From assembly GCF_018687755.1 (NCBI RefSeq), contig NZ_CP061305.1, forward strand, positions 124,001 to 188,000: a stretch of DNA of 64,000 nt, written 5' to 3'. Position 1 is the stretch's first letter. Every line of letters starts with the position of its first letter. Position numbers and translations under genes: made by a program. Source of the stretch: Polynucleobacter sp. JS-Mosq-20-D10. Its GTDB lineage: Bacteria > Pseudomonadota > Gammaproteobacteria > Burkholderiales > Burkholderiaceae. The notes beneath the pieces are model-generated. The model saw nothing but the letters and a program-made list of their open reading frames with translations. It was not told the origin of the DNA and searched no databases. Below are positions 53,584 to 62,064 of this stretch, one piece after another.

Positions 53584-54654
53584 CTAATGCCAAGTGCCAA
53601 GCTCGGCATCTAGGGATATCTGATCTATTAAGCCGGACTTTAGTAATTGAGTTCCTGCTGAGTGGATATCTAGCGCTTGAGCTGATTCAAATAACTGTTT
53701 GCTTCCCAAAACCTCATGGACACCAATACGCCCAAAATAGCCTGATCCCTTACAAAGCTTACAAGGAACCTTACTTGGAATGAGATTACATCGATTACAG
53801 CGTTTACGAATTAATCTTTGAGAGCTGACGCAACGAAGACAAGATTCAATAGATTCTTGATCTAAACCAAGGGTTTTGAGTCGGCTTAAAGCGCCAATAG
53901 CATTGCGTGTATGAAGGGTACTTAAAACCAAATGCCCTGTTTGTGCTGCTTGAATAGCAAGTTGCGCAGTTGCAGCATCTCTTACTTCACCAATCATGAT
54001 GACATCCGGATCTTGGCGCAAAAGTGCACGAATAATGGTTGGAAAATCTAACCCTGCTTTTGGGTGATAAGCCACTTGATTTATTCCAGGCAGTCGGATT
54101 TCAATCGGATCTTCGACTGAGCAAATATTACGTTGCACTTGGTTCAATGAGGTCAAACAACTGTACAAGGTTCGCGTCTTACCACTTCCGGTAGGCCCCG
54201 TTACTAAAATCAATCCATTGGATTGACTAATGGCCTCTTGAACTATTCCCAGTTGCTCCGGTAGTAAGCCAATTTGATCTAACGCTAAATCTTCTAAGCA
54301 GCTAGGTAAAATACGTACTACTGCTTTTTCACCATGCAAGGTGGGAAGAATGGATACTCGGCAATCAATATTGGGGTGGCTAAAGTTATAGCCAATCAGA
54401 AGTCGCCCATCTTGAGGCAGACGTTTTTCTGCAATGTCAAGACGCGCCAATATTTTGATGCGCGTTATTAGTCGCTCATGAAAATCAATAGGGTATTGGT
54501 TTTGTAGGGTGAGAAGACCATCTATTCTCGTGCGTACTACTGTTTCTTGAGATCTCGCCTCAATATGAATATCCGTAGCCCGATTATTTAATGCATCAAC
54601 AGCGATGTCATGCCAGGTCCGAATAATGTGAGAGTCATGCAGTAAGTCGCTCAA
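53584..54654 (-). CDS. pilB: Type IV pilus/type II secretion ATPase (PilB/GspE), short form
   Basis: 356 residues. Walker A GPTGSGKT at 153-160, the Asp and His boxes around SVEDPIEIRLPGINQ and TGHLVLSTLHTRNA, IMIGEVRD for Walker B, and a Cys-rich zinc site (CNRC then CKLC). The N-terminal MshEN domain of about 200 residues found in standard PilB is absent. Start is TTG, overlapping the upstream gene as TTGA. Confidence 0.88.
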   Translation of the reverse strand: MSDLLHDSHIIRTWHDIAVDALNNRATDIHIEARSQETVVRTRIDGLLTLQNQYPIDFHERLITRIKILARLDIAEKRLPQDGRLLIGYNFSHPNIDCRVSILPTLHGEKAVVRILPSCLEDLALDQIGLLPEQLGIVQEAISQSNGLILVTGPTGSGKTRTLYSCLTSLNQVQRNICSVEDPIEIRLPGINQVAYHPKAGLDFPTIIRALLRQDPDVIMIGEVRDAATAQLAIQAAQTGHLVLSTLHTRNAIGALSRLKTLGLDQESIESCLRCVSSQRLIRKRCNRCNLIPSKVPCKLCKGSGYFGRIGVHEVLGSKQLFESAQALDIHSAGTQLLKSGLIDQISLDAELGTWH

Positions 54655-55940
54655 TCTTGATTCGGTTGAGTGAGGGGTTGGTGCAGCTTCACTGTTTTCA
54701 CGCCATGCTCATCAAACTGCACGATCTCCATTACTACACCAGCAATTCGAATACTGACATCGTAATCAGGAATCGCTTCGAGCTTTTCTAGGATGAGGCC
54801 ATTTAAGGTGCGGGGACCATCGAGTGGAAGCTCTAACTTTAGTAGACGATTTAAATCTCGCAAAGAGGCGGTACCGCTAGCAAGGTAAGTTCCATTAGCC
54901 AGCCAATGAGGGTCATTAGAAAGATTGGAGAATGAGGTGGTGAACTCGCCGATCAGTTCTTCAACGATATCTTCAAAAGTAACTAGACCTAGGACTTCAC
55001 CATATTCATTCACTACTAAGCTTAAGCGTTGTTGATTATCTTGGAAAAATTGCATCTGCTGCAGAACAGGCGTCCCGCTGGGAATAAAGTAGGGCTCATT
55101 AAGTAAGGATCTGAAGTCTTCATGATGAAGCTCTACATTACCTAGTAATGAGAGTGCTTTTTTTACAGATAGAATTCCAACGATACGCTCAGAGTCACCA
55201 TCGCATACTGGAAGTTTGTTGTGATAGCAGGTTTCTAATTGTTCGACCACCTCGTTAATAGGGCGAGAGAGATCCAGAACTTCGATTTTTGTGCGTGGCG
55301 TCATCACATCATCAACCAAAATATTTTCAAGATTGAAAAGATTTAACAAGATATTGCGATGATGTGCAGAAACAAAGCGATTAGATTCCAGAACTAAGCT
55401 ACGTAATTCTTCTTTACTCATCACCCCGTTATCAGTTGATGCTTGTAATCCTGAGACCTTCATCAACCCCGATACAAAGCTATTGATGAACCAGAGTAGT
55501 GGCTTTAGTACAAAAGTGAGGGGGAGAATGAACCAGCCAACACTACTTGCAATTTTTTCTGGAAAAGCTGCGCCGATCACTTTCGGAGTGATCTCGCTAA
55601 AAATAATGATGAGTAGTGCAACAACCAATGTGGCAATGGATAGTACTAGGCCGCTATCACCAAAAATATGTAAAGCAATACCAGTAACTAAAATTGGTAG
55701 GATGGTATTGATGAGGTTATTGGATATCAGTAATACTGAAAGCAGTGAATCCATTCGCTTTAATAGTCGTTCGGCAAGTGCAGCTCCAGCATTACCACCA
55801 TGAGCCATAGCCCGCAGACGATGACGATTGGATGAAAGCATGCTGGTCTCGGCCATAGAAAAGAAGCCAGACAGTGCGAGTAGAAATAGGACTAATGCGA
55901 CTTGGCCAATAAACGGCCAATCATCAAAAAAAGTGTCCAT
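54651..55940 (-). CDS. CNNM/CorC-family membrane protein with CBS pair
   Basis: 429 residues: DUF21 membrane domain (four hydrophobic segments, with FFSMAETSML and EITPKVIGAAFPE), two CBS domains (MTPRTKIEVLDL onward) and a C-terminal CorC_HlyC domain ending around VVMEIVQFDEHGV. Such proteins are linked to magnesium or cobalt efflux. An ATG at 55994 would add 18 residues; the shorter start matches relatives. Its stop overlaps pilB, so the pilus genes may be on its transcript. Confidence 0.88.
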   Translation of the reverse strand: MDTFFDDWPFIGQVALVLFLLALSGFFSMAETSMLSSNRHRLRAMAHGGNAGAALAERLLKRMDSLLSVLLISNNLINTILPILVTGIALHIFGDSGLVLSIATLVVALLIIIFSEITPKVIGAAFPEKIASSVGWFILPLTFVLKPLLWFINSFVSGLMKVSGLQASTDNGVMSKEELRSLVLESNRFVSAHHRNILLNLFNLENILVDDVMTPRTKIEVLDLSRPINEVVEQLETCYHNKLPVCDGDSERIVGILSVKKALSLLGNVELHHEDFRSLLNEPYFIPSGTPVLQQMQFFQDNQQRLSLVVNEYGEVLGLVTFEDIVEELIGEFTTSFSNLSNDPHWLANGTYLASGTASLRDLNRLLKLELPLDGPRTLNGLILEKLEAIPDYDVSIRIAGVVMEIVQFDEHGVKTVKLHQPLTQPNQD

Positions 55941-56057
55941 CAGTTGTGCCTGCAGAGAATAAGGAACAACCAATATAGCAAAGTGCCATTTCACTAGCTA
56001 TAGCTATATCGGAATCCTGTATGAATTTACCCCTCAATCTGTGTCAGAATCTTCTGC

Positions 56058-56552
56058 ATGTCTACCCTTAGATCAGTCGAGTATTGCGTCATATCCACCC
56101 CTTTTGGGCGTCTAGGCGTGCAAACAGAGTTAGTGGACGGGAGTTTGATGATCTCAAAAATCGATTATCTGCCTCCAAGTGCTGCCTTGATTCCTCCGGG
56201 AAATGCGTTGGCGAAAGCTTTCTCAAAACAGTGCACTCAATACTTCAATAATGCTTTATCCATATTTGATGTTCCGCTCAAGCCTGCCGGAACGGCTCAT
56301 CAGCAAAAAGTTTGGAATGCCACCCTAGGTATTGAGGCGGGAAAGACAATCACCTATGGTGAGATTGCAAAAAAGATTAAAAGCGGGCCTCGCGCAGTTG
56401 GGACTGCTTGCGGTGCCAATCCTTATCCTTTGATTACCCCGTGCCATAGAGTAGTTTCTGCACAAGGTCTTGGGGGTTTTATGAAAGAAGATAGCCCAGG
56501 TTTTTATCGTCAGATCAAAATTTGGCTCTTAAAGCATGAGGGTGTGCTCTAA
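56058..56552 (+). CDS. ogt: Methylated-DNA--protein-cysteine S-methyltransferase
   Basis: 164-residue suicide DNA repair protein. It transfers the alkyl group of O6-methylguanine to Cys129 in ITPCHRVV; the Arg finger lies in RAVGTACGANP, and YGEIAKKI is the helix-turn-helix. Single AGT domain without the Ada DNA-binding half. Its stop interlocks with the next gene on the other strand through CTAA. Confidence 0.94.
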   Translation: MSTLRSVEYCVISTPFGRLGVQTELVDGSLMISKIDYLPPSAALIPPGNALAKAFSKQCTQYFNNALSIFDVPLKPAGTAHQQKVWNATLGIEAGKTITYGEIAKKIKSGPRAVGTACGANPYPLITPCHRVVSAQGLGGFMKEDSPGFYRQIKIWLLKHEGVL

Positions 56553-57538
56553 CAAGTCATTGCCGAGAGTTTTCTAAGTTGCTTAGATGCTGCATAAAAG
56601 AATGATTTCATCAGAAGTGTGTTCCCAGCCGCAATCTTTGTGAAGGCATAGAAAATCCAAACAGAATTTCTAGAAAGTTTCACCTCAGACTGATTGCTAA
56701 ATTCTTTTCTGCTGGCAATTTTTTCAAGTGTCATGACCGCAAGCCCGAATGCTAGGAAACAGAAGCGTCTCATGCCTATTTCACTCTCTGGAAGCAAATT
56801 AATGTAGCTCATGGAGTGTTGAAGTTTTTCGTAGGCAATCTTCAGAAGCTCTACTTCGCTTATCTGCGCTGGTTTCCAAGAGACTCCACGCGCATGATCT
56901 GCTGGCGAGTCTTTCAGAATATTGGTCATTTGCAAGGCTTGACCAAAAGCGATAGCTAGTTGCTCATGACCTTGAATACGTTTTGCAAACTCAGGGGAGT
57001 AGTGGCTAAAGATGCTTGTCAATAACTCTCCCACTACGCCAGCTACTACATAGCAATACTCTTCAAATTCTGCGAGGTCTTTTAGCCCTGTTTGCGTTTG
57101 TCGACTATGAAAATGGGACATACCGTCAGACATAATCGAAACACAGCGGCTAATGGCTGCCCGATCCCTATCTGGGAAGGTGTGCAGAATGCGAAGAACA
57201 GTAGGGGTGTGTGCAATTAAATCCAGCTCATCGACATTGGAATAGCCTTTTAGAGCATTTAGGCAGGGGCCTACAAATGACGCTACTGGAATGGTCCCTA
57301 GCGTTGCCTCCAAAAATAGTTTAGATAAACCCTGCTTTTCTGCTGGATTGAGTTCAGCTGCATCCTCAATAGTGTCGACAATACGGCACAGTAAGTAGGT
57401 ATTGCCCACTACCACTTCAATCGCTGGCGGCAAGAGAGGAATTGTGAGCGCAAAAGTGCGCGATACAGAACCCAAAATCGCTTTTTGATAGGCTAAATCG
57501 CTATTGGGGTTCTCGTTAGGGTGCATGGCGGAATTCAC
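56549..57538 (-). CDS. Squalene/phytoene synthase-family enzyme, Sqs-like
   Basis: 329 residues. Both Asp-rich motifs for the two prenyl diphosphates are present: DTIED (55-59) and DSPAD (210-214). ILGSVSRTFALTIPLLPP and NTYLLCRIVDTIED resemble bacterial one-step squalene synthases rather than HpnC/HpnD or CrtB. A hydrophobic C-terminal segment could anchor it. No hopanoid or carotenoid gene lies nearby, so the end product is unknown. Confidence 0.75.
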   Translation of the reverse strand: MNSAMHPNENPNSDLAYQKAILGSVSRTFALTIPLLPPAIEVVVGNTYLLCRIVDTIEDAAELNPAEKQGLSKLFLEATLGTIPVASFVGPCLNALKGYSNVDELDLIAHTPTVLRILHTFPDRDRAAISRCVSIMSDGMSHFHSRQTQTGLKDLAEFEEYCYVVAGVVGELLTSIFSHYSPEFAKRIQGHEQLAIAFGQALQMTNILKDSPADHARGVSWKPAQISEVELLKIAYEKLQHSMSYINLLPESEIGMRRFCFLAFGLAVMTLEKIASRKEFSNQSEVKLSRNSVWIFYAFTKIAAGNTLLMKSFFYAASKQLRKLSAMTC

Positions 57539-57609
57539 CCCTGAATTATGTCAGACCAGCATGCCCAAATTTAGCCCTAATTGCTTAAATGACATAAGTA
57601 ACAAAGCCA

Positions 57610-57615
57610 TATAAT
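57610..57615 (+). promoter_or_regulatory. TATAAT -10 candidate before the symporter gene
   Basis: A perfect TATAAT lies 31 bases upstream of the ATG at 57647. No good -35 is found at the right distance (TTGCTT is 23 bases away). The region is AT-rich and the gene has a strong GAAGGAG ribosome-binding site. Confidence 0.35.
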
Positions 57616-57646
57616 TTGTGCAAATTCCAGAAGGAGAAATTAGGCG

Positions 57647-59080
57647 ATGTTGATTTGGTTTGTCATCATCTATTGGGTGGTTTCTGTAGGCATTGGCCTA
57701 TGGGCTGCGCTACGAGTCAAAAACACTGCTGACTTTGCCGCAGCGGGTCATAGCCTCCCTTTGCCTATTGTTACCGCCACCGTATTTGCTACTTGGTTTG
57801 GCTCGGAGGCGGTTTTAGGCATTCCTGCAACCTTCTTAAAAGAGGGTTTAGGAGGAATCGTATCTGATCCCTTTGGCTCATCTTTATGCCTCATATTGGT
57901 GGGCCTGTTTTTTGCTCGTCACCTCTATAACCGTCGAATGCTGACTATCGGTGATTTCTTTAGGGAGAAATACGGTCGTACCGTTGAAGTACTGGTGACC
58001 CTTTGTATTGTGATTTCATATTTAGGCTGGGTTTCAGCTCAAATTAAAGCCCTCGGCTTGGTTTTTAATGTAGTTTCCGATGGCAGCATTACCCAAACAG
58101 CCGGCATGTTGATTGGTGCTGGGAGTGTGCTGATTTATACATTGTTTGGCGGTATGTGGTCGGTAGCCATAACCGATTTCATTCAGATGATCATTATTGT
58201 GGTGGGCATGCTCTATATTGGTGGGGAGATGACAGCCCAAGCGGGTGGGGTGGGTATAGTTTTTGATCATGCGCTTGCAGCGGGCCAATTTTCTAATTTT
58301 TGGCCTGATATGAACCTAGCCTCCATTCTGGGTTTTACTGCTGCTTTGTGCACCATGATGTTAGGTTCCATTCCCCAGCAAGATGTCTTTCAGCGGATTA
58401 CCTCATCTAAGAACGTCAATATTGCTGTTCAGGCAGCCTTATTGGGCGGGGTCTTGTATTTCGTATTTGCCTTTGTGCCGCTATACCTGGCTTATTCAGC
58501 AACCATCATTAGCCCGGATTTGGTAAAGCAGCACATAGACACTGATCCACAAATGATTTTGCCTATGCTTATTCTGAATCATGCTCCACTGATTGCGCAG
58601 GTGATGTTTTTTGGTGCCTTACTTTCGGCAATTAAGAGTTGTGCTAGTGCCACTTTGTTAGCGCCCTCCGTCACTTTCGCTGAAAATATCGTACGAGGTT
58701 TTTTTAAGCATTTATCTGATCGGGACTTACTGAAGATTATGCGAATTACCGTCCTATGTTTCACAGTAGCGGTAACCTTTTTTGCAATTAATTCAGAGCT
58801 ATCTATTTTTAAGATGGTTGAAAATGCCTACAAGATCACACTAGTAGCAGCTTTCGTACCTCTGGCGTTTGGTGTGTATTGGTCAAGAGCAAATTCTTTG
58901 GGCGGTTTGTTGGCTGTTTTAGGAGGCTTAGCGGCTTGGATTAGCTGCGAAATGATAGCCCCGACAGCAACCCTACCACCTCAATTAGCTGGCCTTTTAG
59001 TCAGCATTACCGGCATGCTATTGGGCGGATTGATAGCAGGACCGAGGCCAATAGCAAGCTCAAACGCATTGGATAAGTAG
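57647..59080 (+). CDS. Sodium:solute symporter (SSS family)
   Basis: 477 residues with about 13 membrane helices. Family features: WFGSEAVLGIPATFL, GDFFREKYGR, the GGMWSVAITDFIQM motif and a GSIPQQDVFQR segment, all typical of SSS transporters for amino acids, organic acids or sugars driven by sodium. Substrate cannot be read from sequence. GAAGGAG precedes the ATG by about nine bases. The enzymes downstream may act on its substrate. Confidence 0.88.
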   Translation: MLIWFVIIYWVVSVGIGLWAALRVKNTADFAAAGHSLPLPIVTATVFATWFGSEAVLGIPATFLKEGLGGIVSDPFGSSLCLILVGLFFARHLYNRRMLTIGDFFREKYGRTVEVLVTLCIVISYLGWVSAQIKALGLVFNVVSDGSITQTAGMLIGAGSVLIYTLFGGMWSVAITDFIQMIIIVVGMLYIGGEMTAQAGGVGIVFDHALAAGQFSNFWPDMNLASILGFTAALCTMMLGSIPQQDVFQRITSSKNVNIAVQAALLGGVLYFVFAFVPLYLAYSATIISPDLVKQHIDTDPQMILPMLILNHAPLIAQVMFFGALLSAIKSCASATLLAPSVTFAENIVRGFFKHLSDRDLLKIMRITVLCFTVAVTFFAINSELSIFKMVENAYKITLVAAFVPLAFGVYWSRANSLGGLLAVLGGLAAWISCEMIAPTATLPPQLAGLLVSITGMLLGGLIAGPRPIASSNALDK

Positions 59081-59127
59081 GGCCTCAATATTTTATTGCA
59101 CCCCTAAATGTTCTCCTCTAATATGAG

Positions 59128-59145
59128 ATTAATTTAAAAATTAAT
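59128..59145. promoter_or_regulatory. 18-base AT palindrome before the ketopantoate-reductase-like gene
   Basis: ATTAATTT and AAATTAAT are perfect 8-base inverted repeats around AA, centred 27 bases upstream of the ATG at 59164. The position suits an operator overlapping a promoter. No protein can be assigned. AT-only palindromes arise by chance more easily than mixed ones. Confidence 0.35.
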
Positions 59146-59163
59146 TATCTATATGGGGTGCTT

Positions 59164-60183
59164 ATGAAAATCTGTGTGATCGGTGGAGGTGGTGCGATTG
59201 GCGGTTACCTTGCGGTCATGTTGGCGCGGGCCGGTAATGAGGTAACGGTAGTAGCCCGTGGCGCAACCCTAGCCGCAATCAAAGAGCGTGGTCTTGCATT
59301 AATTATGGATGACCAGCCTGAACCTTTAGTAGCACAGGTAAAAGCAGTCGAGAAAATCCGTGATGTCGAAACGCCAGACGTGGTGATTTTGGCGGTAAAA
59401 GCCCATCAGGTTGAGCCAGTCATTGAAGATCTTGCTGCAATCATGGGCCCAGAAACAATTTTAATTCCGATGCAAAACGGAATTCCTTGGTGGTATTTCC
59501 AGAAGCTGGGAGGAGACTATCAGGATCACTCTGTTGAAACGGTTGATGCGGGTGGCGTTGCTAAAAATGCAATCAATCCAAGCAATATTATCGGTTGCGT
59601 AGTCTATCCAGCTACCTTTACTCAGGCTCCTGGTGTGATTCGTCACGTTGAAGGCAATCGTTTCCCTTTAGGTGAGTTGGACGGTAAGCAGACTGAGCGT
59701 ATTCAGAAGATATCTGAAATGATGACAGCCGCTGGATTTAAGTCACCCATCCTAGAAGATATTCGCTCTGAGATTTGGTTGAAATTGTGGGGCAACATGA
59801 CTTTCAATCCCATTAGCTCTCTGACGCACGGAACGCTAGAAGGCATTTGCCAATATCCACTTACTAAAGAGTTGGCTCGCAACATGATGGCTGAAGCACA
59901 AACCATTGCAGAGAAGTTGGGCGTCACTTTCCGCGTGGACATTGAACGTCGTATTGCTGGCGCAGAAAAAGTTGGCAAACACAAGACCTCTATGTTGCAG
60001 GATTTGGAAGCGGGTCGTAGCTTGGAGATTGATGCCTTATTAGGTTCTGTAATTGAGCTTGGCCAGATTACCAAAATACCTACACCATGCCTTAATACAG
60101 TCTTTGCTTTAACAAAGTACCTTGATGAAAATGTTCAAGCCTCCAAAGGTAGTTTGGCATTGCCATCTGTTTCGGGCTACTAA
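59164..60183 (+). CDS. Ketopantoate reductase-family oxidoreductase
   Basis: 339 residues. N-terminal NADP-binding GGGGAIGGYL (8-17), ILAVKAHQ, PMQNGIPWW and a C-terminal all-helical domain with IWLKLWGNMTFNPISSLT match PanE/ApbA family members. It may make pantoate for CoA, but length over 330 and the neighbours suggest a catabolic paralogue. The ATG at 59164 has GGGG upstream; 59158 is less likely. Confidence 0.8.
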   Translation: MKICVIGGGGAIGGYLAVMLARAGNEVTVVARGATLAAIKERGLALIMDDQPEPLVAQVKAVEKIRDVETPDVVILAVKAHQVEPVIEDLAAIMGPETILIPMQNGIPWWYFQKLGGDYQDHSVETVDAGGVAKNAINPSNIIGCVVYPATFTQAPGVIRHVEGNRFPLGELDGKQTERIQKISEMMTAAGFKSPILEDIRSEIWLKLWGNMTFNPISSLTHGTLEGICQYPLTKELARNMMAEAQTIAEKLGVTFRVDIERRIAGAEKVGKHKTSMLQDLEAGRSLEIDALLGSVIELGQITKIPTPCLNTVFALTKYLDENVQASKGSLALPSVSGY

Positions 60184-60231
60184 GAATCTGCTGCAATACG
60201 TAGATTCAATACCTAAAGTAACTGAGCATTA

Positions 60232-60266
60232 AAAAACCCTCACCACTAAACATGGCGAGGGTTTTT
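60232..60266. terminator. Bidirectional terminator between the PanE-like and FAH genes
   Basis: AAAAACCCTC (60232-60241) pairs with GAGGGTTTTT (60257-60266), extended by CC/GG after one mismatch, around a nine-base loop. A-rich and T-rich flanks allow use from both strands for these convergent genes. Confidence 0.85.
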
Positions 60267-60305
60267 GTTTTGAGGCTTTGGTTTTAGATCAACGGCCTTG
60301 ATAAT

Positions 60306-61073
60306 TTATTCGAAGCGATTATCCAGGCGTCCAACACCGTCAATAATGATGCTGACATTGCTACCGGGCTTCATTGAGCCAACGCCAACAGAGGTGCCAC
60401 AGGCGATAATGTCGCCAGCTTGCAGTGGTACATCTTTAGAGATTAAGCTGACCAATTTTGCGGGTGCAAAAATCATGTCTGCAATGGGATAGTTCTGACG
60501 CTCTTGCTCATTCAAAATGGTTTTGATTGTGAGCTTACTTGGATCTACATCAGTGGTGATGTAAGGGCCGAAGACACCAAAGGTATTAAAGCTCTTAGAG
60601 CGGGTCCACTGCGCGTAGCCGGGATCGCGATTCAAAATCTCGATTGCGGTGACATCGTTAATGCAGGTGTAACCAAAAATGGCATGAGCTGCTTGAGACT
60701 CATCCGCTTCATGACAGGCTTTGCCGATGACAATGCCAAGTTCCCCCTCATAAACCACTTTTCCAGAATAAGACTTTGGGGTGCGAATGACTTGATTGGT
60801 TGCCAAGAAGGAATTATTTCCTTTTAGAAAATATAAAGGCTCTGCTGGCACGGCATGCTCAAGTTTGGTAACTAGCGCATGAAAGTTATCTACCATAGCA
60901 ACCATCTTAGATGGGGTGCATGGGATATCGATAGTGACATCAGATAGTCTTAATGTCTCGCCAGTAGCTTGCGGATTGTTAAAAAGATCGCCGGTGTAGA
61001 CGGCAATCTGATCGCCCTGTACTTGTCCTAAGCCGGTCTTACCTTGATGTTGAAACCTGAGCCATTGAGCCAT
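60306..61073 (-). CDS. Fumarylacetoacetate hydrolase-family protein
   Basis: 255 residues. The C-terminal FAH domain shows YEGELGIVIGK with acidic metal ligands, YTCINDVTAIEILNRD, KSFNTFGVFGPYI and GDIIACGTSVGVGSMKPG. Family members hydrolyse or decarboxylate diketo acids in aromatic and sugar-acid catabolism. Specific substrate unknown. Divergent from the GrdB/PrdB-like gene over 55 bases. Confidence 0.88.
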   Translation of the reverse strand: MAQWLRFQHQGKTGLGQVQGDQIAVYTGDLFNNPQATGETLRLSDVTIDIPCTPSKMVAMVDNFHALVTKLEHAVPAEPLYFLKGNNSFLATNQVIRTPKSYSGKVVYEGELGIVIGKACHEADESQAAHAIFGYTCINDVTAIEILNRDPGYAQWTRSKSFNTFGVFGPYITTDVDPSKLTIKTILNEQERQNYPIADMIFAPAKLVSLISKDVPLQAGDIIACGTSVGVGSMKPGSNVSIIIDGVGRLDNRFE

Positions 61074-61128
61074 AATGAATCCTCCTGACGGTTAATATTT
61101 ATAAGCAATATCTTACAGGGATGGATTG

Positions 61129-62064
61129 ATGGCCAAGCATTCTGAATTACTATTTGCACCTGAGTTAGATCAGCCAGTTCGCTATATCGAGCGTACCCGT
61201 AATTACTATCTTGGTTTGGGGTATGAAACTCCATATGTTTGGGCGCATTACATTGATGTGCCGTTTACTCCGTTGCAAAAGCCGCTTAATCAATCGACCC
61301 TCGGTTTAGTGACTACTGCCGTACCTTTTGATACCAGTAAGGGTCCACAAGGACCTGGCGCACCTTATAACGCCGCAGCTAAGTTTTATGACCCTTATGT
61401 ATGCTCGATTGAGGAGAACGTAGACTTACGTATTGCCCATGTCGGTGTTGATAGGCTCAATGCCAATATGCAGGACAGTAACTGTTGGTTTCCAATCAGT
61501 GCGGCAAAACGGGCTGTTGCAAAGGGACGTATTCAATCCCTATCGCAGCATTTTTACGGCTTGCCAACCAATCGCAGCCAACGCCACACTTTAGAAATGG
61601 ATGCGCCCTTGATTCTGAGCAAGATGCGCGCAGATCACGTTGACCTTGCTGTATTAATTCCAAATTGCCCAATTTGTCACCAAAGCCAAAGCTTACTGGC
61701 GCGTTATTTGGAGGCGGCTGGTATTCCTACAGTCATCATGGGCGCGGCGAAAGACATTGTGGAGTATTGCGGTGTGCCACGCTTGCTCTTTAGTGACTTT
61801 CCGCTGGGGAATGCTGCAGCTCCCCCTGATAATGAGCAATCGCAAGACTCTAATTTTGAATTGGCTCTGCGTTTGCTGGAAAGCGCTCCAAGCGCACGTA
61901 CAACGGTGCAGTCACCTTTGGTCTGGGCTTCCGACCCCACTTGGAAATTAGACTATTCCAATCTTGATCGGCTGTCTCCAGGGGAGATATCGCAATTGCG
62001 TGATGAAGCTGAAAAGGCGCGTATTACAGCACGTGACATCAGAATGAAAAGCGTTGGCGCTTAG
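61129..62064 (+). CDS. GrdB/PrdB-like reductase B-subunit family protein, Cys form
   Basis: 311 residues. Middle segment LIPNCPICHQSQSLLARYLEAAGIPTV (Cys180, Cys183; broken here as CPICHQS then LARYLEAAGIPTV) recalls the redox site of glycine/sarcosine/betaine/D-proline reductase selenoproteins, where the first Cys is selenocysteine. The N-terminal FTPL-KPL--STLGLVTTA stretch fits too. Partner subunits are absent. ATG 61129 follows AGGGA; a TTG at 61126 is less likely. Function unknown; call by eye. Confidence 0.55.
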   Translation: MAKHSELLFAPELDQPVRYIERTRNYYLGLGYETPYVWAHYIDVPFTPLQKPLNQSTLGLVTTAVPFDTSKGPQGPGAPYNAAAKFYDPYVCSIEENVDLRIAHVGVDRLNANMQDSNCWFPISAAKRAVAKGRIQSLSQHFYGLPTNRSQRHTLEMDAPLILSKMRADHVDLAVLIPNCPICHQSQSLLARYLEAAGIPTVIMGAAKDIVEYCGVPRLLFSDFPLGNAAAPPDNEQSQDSNFELALRLLESAPSARTTVQSPLVWASDPTWKLDYSNLDRLSPGEISQLRDEAEKARITARDIRMKSVGA

